Source: Anaerolineae bacterium (GTDB lineage: Bacteria; Chloroflexota; Anaerolineae; Promineifilales; Promineifilaceae). Taken from it: a DNA stretch of 9,046 bases. Location: NCBI GenBank assembly GCA_028284105.1, contig JANQSK010000659.1, forward strand, positions 1 to 9,046. The letters are read 5' to 3'. How positions within the stretch are numbered: the stretch's first letter is position 1; every line of letters starts with the position of its first letter. Under the pieces are notes generated by a model. That model did no database searches, was not told where the DNA came from, and saw only the letters and a list, made by a program, of their open reading frames with translations. Position numbers and translations under genes: made by a program. Positions 6,256 through 9,046 of the stretch are shown here, in pieces.

Positions 6256-6275
6256 AGAGAAACGGCCGTTTCTCT
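6256..6275. promoter_or_regulatory. 20-bp perfect palindrome
   Basis: AGAGAAACGGCCGTTTCTCT, centred between 6265 and 6266, has no loop. It could be an operator for a dimeric regulator of either flanking divergent gene, or a cruciform-forming site. The core AACGGCCGTT occurs again inside the radC-like gene at about 5941-5951. Confidence 0.45.
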
Positions 6276-6490
6276 AATAAAAAGCAAATTGAAATGAGCT
6301 AACTATGGAGATTTAAAATTGTGGGGTAAACTAAAATATCTTTAAACGAAATGGTGAGTATCGTAAGTTCCAATTGTATTTGACTCTTTATTTTCTCTCT
6401 ACTCTCACCTTTCCGGCCAATAAACAAAATTTAGCAATAAGCTTTTCTCAGTAACATAGCTTGAAGCATAATCATTATTCCATTTTTTTC

Positions 6491-6496
6491 AGGAGG
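6491..6496 (+). promoter_or_regulatory. Shine-Dalgarno supporting the GTG start
   Basis: A consensus AGGAGG 5 nt before the GTG at 6502. It decides this non-ATG start for the AHSA1 gene, since no ATG lies at a suitable distance. Confidence 0.8.
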
Positions 6497-6501
6497 AAAT
6501 A

Positions 6502-6891
6502 GTGTCTATCTCTTTTGAAATCTCAACAATCTTGCCGGCTACCCCAGATGCAGTCTACGCAGCATGGCTGGACTCTGCCCAACATAGTGCAATGACCGGC
6601 GGAGCTGCGATGATTACCCCTAAAGTTGGTGAATCGTTTTCCGCTTGGGACGGTTATATTTTTGGTACAAATGAGGCCCTTGAAGAAGGAAAACGAATTG
6701 TTCAAACTTGGCGGACAATTGAATTTACAGAAGAAGAACCCGATTCACATTTGGAGATTGAGTTGGAAGCACACGAAAAAGGATCCCTTTTGACTTTGCA
6801 CCATTCGAATCTTCCTCCTCATGGGACTCAATATGAGCAAGGCTGGATCGACAATTATTTTGAGCCCATGACAAGATTCTTTCAAGGCTAA
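6502..6891 (+). CDS. AHSA1/SRPBCC-fold protein
   Basis: A 129-residue protein of the Activator of Hsp90 ATPase homolog 1-like family (SRPBCC/START-like fold). This is a small hydrophobic-cavity domain used in bacteria in varied roles; the bacterial members mostly have no known ligand. Characteristic parts are ISTILPATPDAVYAAWLDSAQHSAMTGG at the start (cited in part), the FSAWDGYIFGTN turn, QTWRTIEF, and the C-terminal helix GWIDNYFEPMTRFF. The length is typical of a single domain, with no signal peptide or membrane segment, so a cytoplasmic location is expected. It starts at GTG (6502), supported by a strong AGGAGG (6491-6496) with a 5-nt spacer. It stands alone on the plus strand and converges with the STAND ATPase gene. 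Many AHSA1 genes sit beside ArsR-type regulators, but none is seen here. Confidence 0.85.
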   Translation: MSISFEISTILPATPDAVYAAWLDSAQHSAMTGGAAMITPKVGESFSAWDGYIFGTNEALEEGKRIVQTWRTIEFTEEEPDSHLEIELEAHEKGSLLTLHHSNLPPHGTQYEQGWIDNYFEPMTRFFQG

Positions 6892-7008
6892 ATTTTTTAT
6901 CTCGATTTCAAATGAAACAACAAAAAGTCTTTATTGAATTAACTTCCCAATCACAATAGCATTTTAAATGTTTTCGATACAAAACATGACTTCAGATTTG
7001 CTACTTTG

Positions 7009-7050
7009 TTAAGGTGATTTGTTTCGCTTTTTGGAAATGAATCACCCTAA
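7009..7050. terminator. Long imperfect hairpin between convergent genes
   Basis: A 17-bp stem (7009-7025 with 7034-7050) with one A-C mismatch and two G-T wobbles, and a T-rich 8-nt loop. It lies 39 nt beyond the STAND gene stop and about 120 nt beyond the AHSA1 stop. Position fits a shared bidirectional terminator or 3'-end stabiliser, but no T-tract follows on either strand. A weaker AT-rich hairpin is at 6968-6987. Confidence 0.45.
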
Positions 7051-7088
7051 ACATTCGAATCATCAAATCAAGCTATTAATTTAAACAA

Positions 7089-9046
7089 TTAGTTGAGGAA
7101 TATATCGGTTGACACCTCCTCAATAATTAAGGCTGGCGTATTATCCAGTTGATTTTGATATTCTTCCTTACTCAAATGAGATTGGATTTGAAGCAATAGT
7201 TTGTCTACGCGTGAACGATGTACTTTGTATAGTTCAGGTCGATTGGATAGTGCTGATAAGAGAGACAGACTCAAATTATAGCTTTTTGTCTTAAACAGAT
7301 ATTCTGCAATACCAACTAATGCCATCAACCTTAAGAATGAAATTTTGTAGGTTACAATTAAATGTAGAGCAGAAGAGAAAGATTCTTTTGCTGCTATTAA
7401 ATTGTTTTTATTGAGCATAACTTCACCCATAGCACACAAGCTAAATACCTTAATGTAATTTACACCAGTTTCTTTTCCTAATTTGATAGCCCTCTCAGCC
7501 CAATCATGTGCATTATTGATTTCCCCTAAACCTAATTCGGTCATTGTCAATATACAAAGCGTCTCTGGACGACGGATGTCAATTCGGTGCCGATCCAACA
7601 GCTCTAAGGTTTTATAAAGCTGAGTACGTGCATCCTTCAAATCCCCTTCTATCCATGACGAATACCCTAAGCAAAAAAGCGGGAAAACACTTCCTAATTG
7701 ACTTTCCATTTCTTGATAAATATCTAAGCTTTTCTGCAAATACATTCTTGTTTCAAATTTAGTCGAAAGCGGTTGGATAAAAAATACATGCACTAACCCT
7801 AAATTAAAATTGACTTGGGAAATTGTCACCATATCTTGGATTTCTTCTGCTATTCTTAAGGCTCTTTTTTGATACAGAATTGCTTTAGAAATAGCAAGTA
7901 TGAGCCAAAGTCCTCTTACAGATCTTGAGATATCTCTGCGAGAAATAGATCGATTCTTTTTCGGGGATTGATTAAGAGATTCTTTGATTTTTTGATAAGT
8001 TTCTAAAACGGATTCCCAATTTAAAATTGACCAGGAAACCATCTGTAGCTTAGTGGAAAAGTTTTGAGATTGAAGATATTCCTCGACATTAAATGCAAGA
8101 TTGTTACCCATCCAGGTGAGAGCAATTGCTTGTTCATTCTTTGTGTTTGTTGATTGAAGTATTTCTAATCCACTTAATAGCGTTTTTTCACATTCTTTAA
8201 ACGATTGGAATAAGAGACAGGTACCTTTGTAAACTAGTATTTTTCCAAGCAATCTTCTAGTTTGAACTGTTTCTGAGAAACTCGAAATTTCCCTAACCAT
8301 TTTTTCTGCTAGGATTACCAAACTCAAGGTCTCCTTTAGCCAAAGTTGAAGATAATAGACATAGTAAATAGGCTTTATCGCATTTTCTATTGAATGGATG
8401 TCCTCACGGTCAACGGCCCATCGCCATGCTTCTCGAATGTCGCTGTTATATTCTAATACTTCAAAATGCAATTTTTGTTGATTGGGGCCTTCCCAAATTT
8501 GCTCGTCAACTTCCTTTATATATTGAAGAAACCCTTTGGAATGTTTATCTTTTGTTTCAAGTTTTAATTGTTCATCTTTCTCTAGAAATTCAAATGCGTA
8601 TTGTTGGACAGCAGCATGCAAGCCTAATTTCTTGTTATCACGATTCAACAATAATGATTTGTTTGAAAGTGAAACAATTGTTTTTAAATCGGCTCCAATA
8701 ATCCTAATAGCCATATCCATTGAGAAATCCCCTCTAAAAACAGACAGCTTTTTCATTACGAACTGTTCTTCGTAGGTAAGTCGTTCCCATGATTGCTGAA
8801 AAACGATCCGCAGCCCTTTGTGTCTATTGGAAACACCTGCAATGGAATGTTCTAGAAAATCTTTGTTTGTCTCAAAATACTTAATCATCTCGTCAAGAGA
8901 TAACGTCTTTATTGAACACGCCGCCAATTCAATGCCAAGCGGAAGACCTTCCACATATTGGCAAATTTGAATAATCTTCTCTTTAATAAATGAATCTACT
9001 TTGAATTTGAGATTGACACGTCGTGCATTGCTAAGGAATAGGCGAA
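7089..9046 (-). CDS. STAND ATPase with TPR tail, C-terminal part
   Basis: The frame is open to the right edge, so the N-terminus and P-loop are missing; about 652 residues are visible. It begins RLFLSNARRV and then ICQYVEGLPLGIELAA (near 8960-8910), the GLPL motif of NB-ARC/STAND NTPases. A winged-helix region follows (about 8850-8570: KGLRIVFQQSWERLTYEEQ, KLSVFRGDF, LSNKSLLLN, LHAAVQQYAFEFL), then a long helical tail of TPR-like repeats to about 7150 (for example LGLVHVFF and LYKTLELLDRH). The GTG at about 8954 is internal, because upstream codons continue the conserved motif, so it is not the start. Such proteins are typically signal-responsive regulators that oligomerise on ATP; the output domain (often SARP/BTAD, LuxR-HTH or TIR) would lie off the right edge. 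The C-terminus has no lectin-like variable region. No frameshift is visible. Confidence 0.85.
   Translation of the reverse strand, partial: RLFLSNARRVNLKFKVDSFIKEKIIQICQYVEGLPLGIELAACSIKTLSLDEMIKYFETNKDFLEHSIAGVSNRHKGLRIVFQQSWERLTYEEQFVMKKLSVFRGDFSMDMAIRIIGADLKTIVSLSNKSLLLNRDNKKLGLHAAVQQYAFEFLEKDEQLKLETKDKHSKGFLQYIKEVDEQIWEGPNQQKLHFEVLEYNSDIREAWRWAVDREDIHSIENAIKPIYYVYYLQLWLKETLSLVILAEKMVREISSFSETVQTRRLLGKILVYKGTCLLFQSFKECEKTLLSGLEILQSTNTKNEQAIALTWMGNNLAFNVEEYLQSQNFSTKLQMVSWSILNWESVLETYQKIKESLNQSPKKNRSISRRDISRSVRGLWLILAISKAILYQKRALRIAEEIQDMVTISQVNFNLGLVHVFFIQPLSTKFETRMYLQKSLDIYQEMESQLGSVFPLFCLGYSSWIEGDLKDARTQLYKTLELLDRHRIDIRRPETLCILTMTELGLGEINNAHDWAERAIKLGKETGVNYIKVFSLCAMGEVMLNKNNLIAAKESFSSALHLIVTYKISFLRLMALVGIAEYLFKTKSYNLSLSLLSALSNRPELYKVHRSRVDKLLLQIQSHLSKEEYQNQLDNTPALIIEEVSTDIFLN

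Larger units (their letters stand above)
6106..6501. other. Gene-free stretch with several inverted repeats
   Basis: 396 bases between the divergently transcribed radC-like gene and the AHSA1 gene, with no supportable coding frame. Left to right it holds an 8-bp stem hairpin (6150-6173), a 36-nt CRISPR-repeat-like sequence (6203-6238), a 20-bp perfect palindrome (6256-6275), and AT-rich sequence with no clear motif. The Shine-Dalgarno for the next gene is at 6491-6496. Promoter-like matches (TTGACT at 6380, CATAAT at 6467) lack convincing partners. Confidence 0.6.

Noticed and set aside
8954..8954. GTG near 8954 as the true start of the STAND ATPase
   Set aside because: The codons upstream continue the conserved ATPase motif without a stop to the window edge, so the gene begins outside.

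Overview
The window suggests a moderately AT-rich bacterium, most likely a Chloroflexota (Anaerolineae-like) lineage. This is an inference. It rests on the STAND ATPase with winged-helix and TPR tail, the secreted beta-helix protein with a jelly-roll module and Gly/Pro/Asp linker, and a diversity-generating retroelement (DGR), all common in that phylum. No rRNA or other taxonomic marker is present, so a cyanobacterium or another phylum is not excluded. Both edges cut through genes.

Layout: (1) Positions 1-1376, minus strand: a DGR. In transcription order it has avd (start re-assigned to 1352), an Asn-codon-rich template repeat (TR, about 1010-912), a spacer with an 11-bp-stem hairpin (722-757), and a DGR-type reverse transcriptase whose 3' end lies beyond position 1. 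No variable-repeat target gene is visible, so the protein being diversified is encoded elsewhere. (2) Positions 1564-3770, minus strand: a secreted right-handed beta-helix protein followed 8 bp later by a small acidic protein with a duplicated P-E-[IV]-P-[DE]-W-L motif, probably one transcription unit. (3) Positions 3771-4192: a divergent regulatory region. It holds a GC-rich hairpin leader for the beta-helix gene and, facing right, a good sigma70-type promoter whose -10 lies inside a 32-bp perfect palindrome. (4) Positions 4193-5269, plus strand: a cytoplasmic double-[4Fe-4S] protein of the reductive dehalogenase/QueG superfamily. (5) Positions 5479-6105, minus strand: a RadC-family JAMM protein. 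(6) Positions 6106-6501: a gene-poor stretch with several inverted repeats and one orphan sequence resembling a CRISPR repeat. (7) Positions 6502-6891, plus strand: an AHSA1/SRPBCC protein. (8) Positions 7089-9046, minus strand: the C-terminal part of a STAND ATPase with a TPR tail.

How the genes work together: the DGR is the only recognisable multi-component system. In known DGRs the RT and Avd copy the TR RNA into cDNA with mutations at adenines, and the cDNA replaces the matching variable repeat in a target gene, commonly a C-type-lectin/FGE-fold binding protein. The other genes look like independent accessory functions: an envelope/polysaccharide protein, a redox enzyme, a stress-linked protein and a signalling ATPase.
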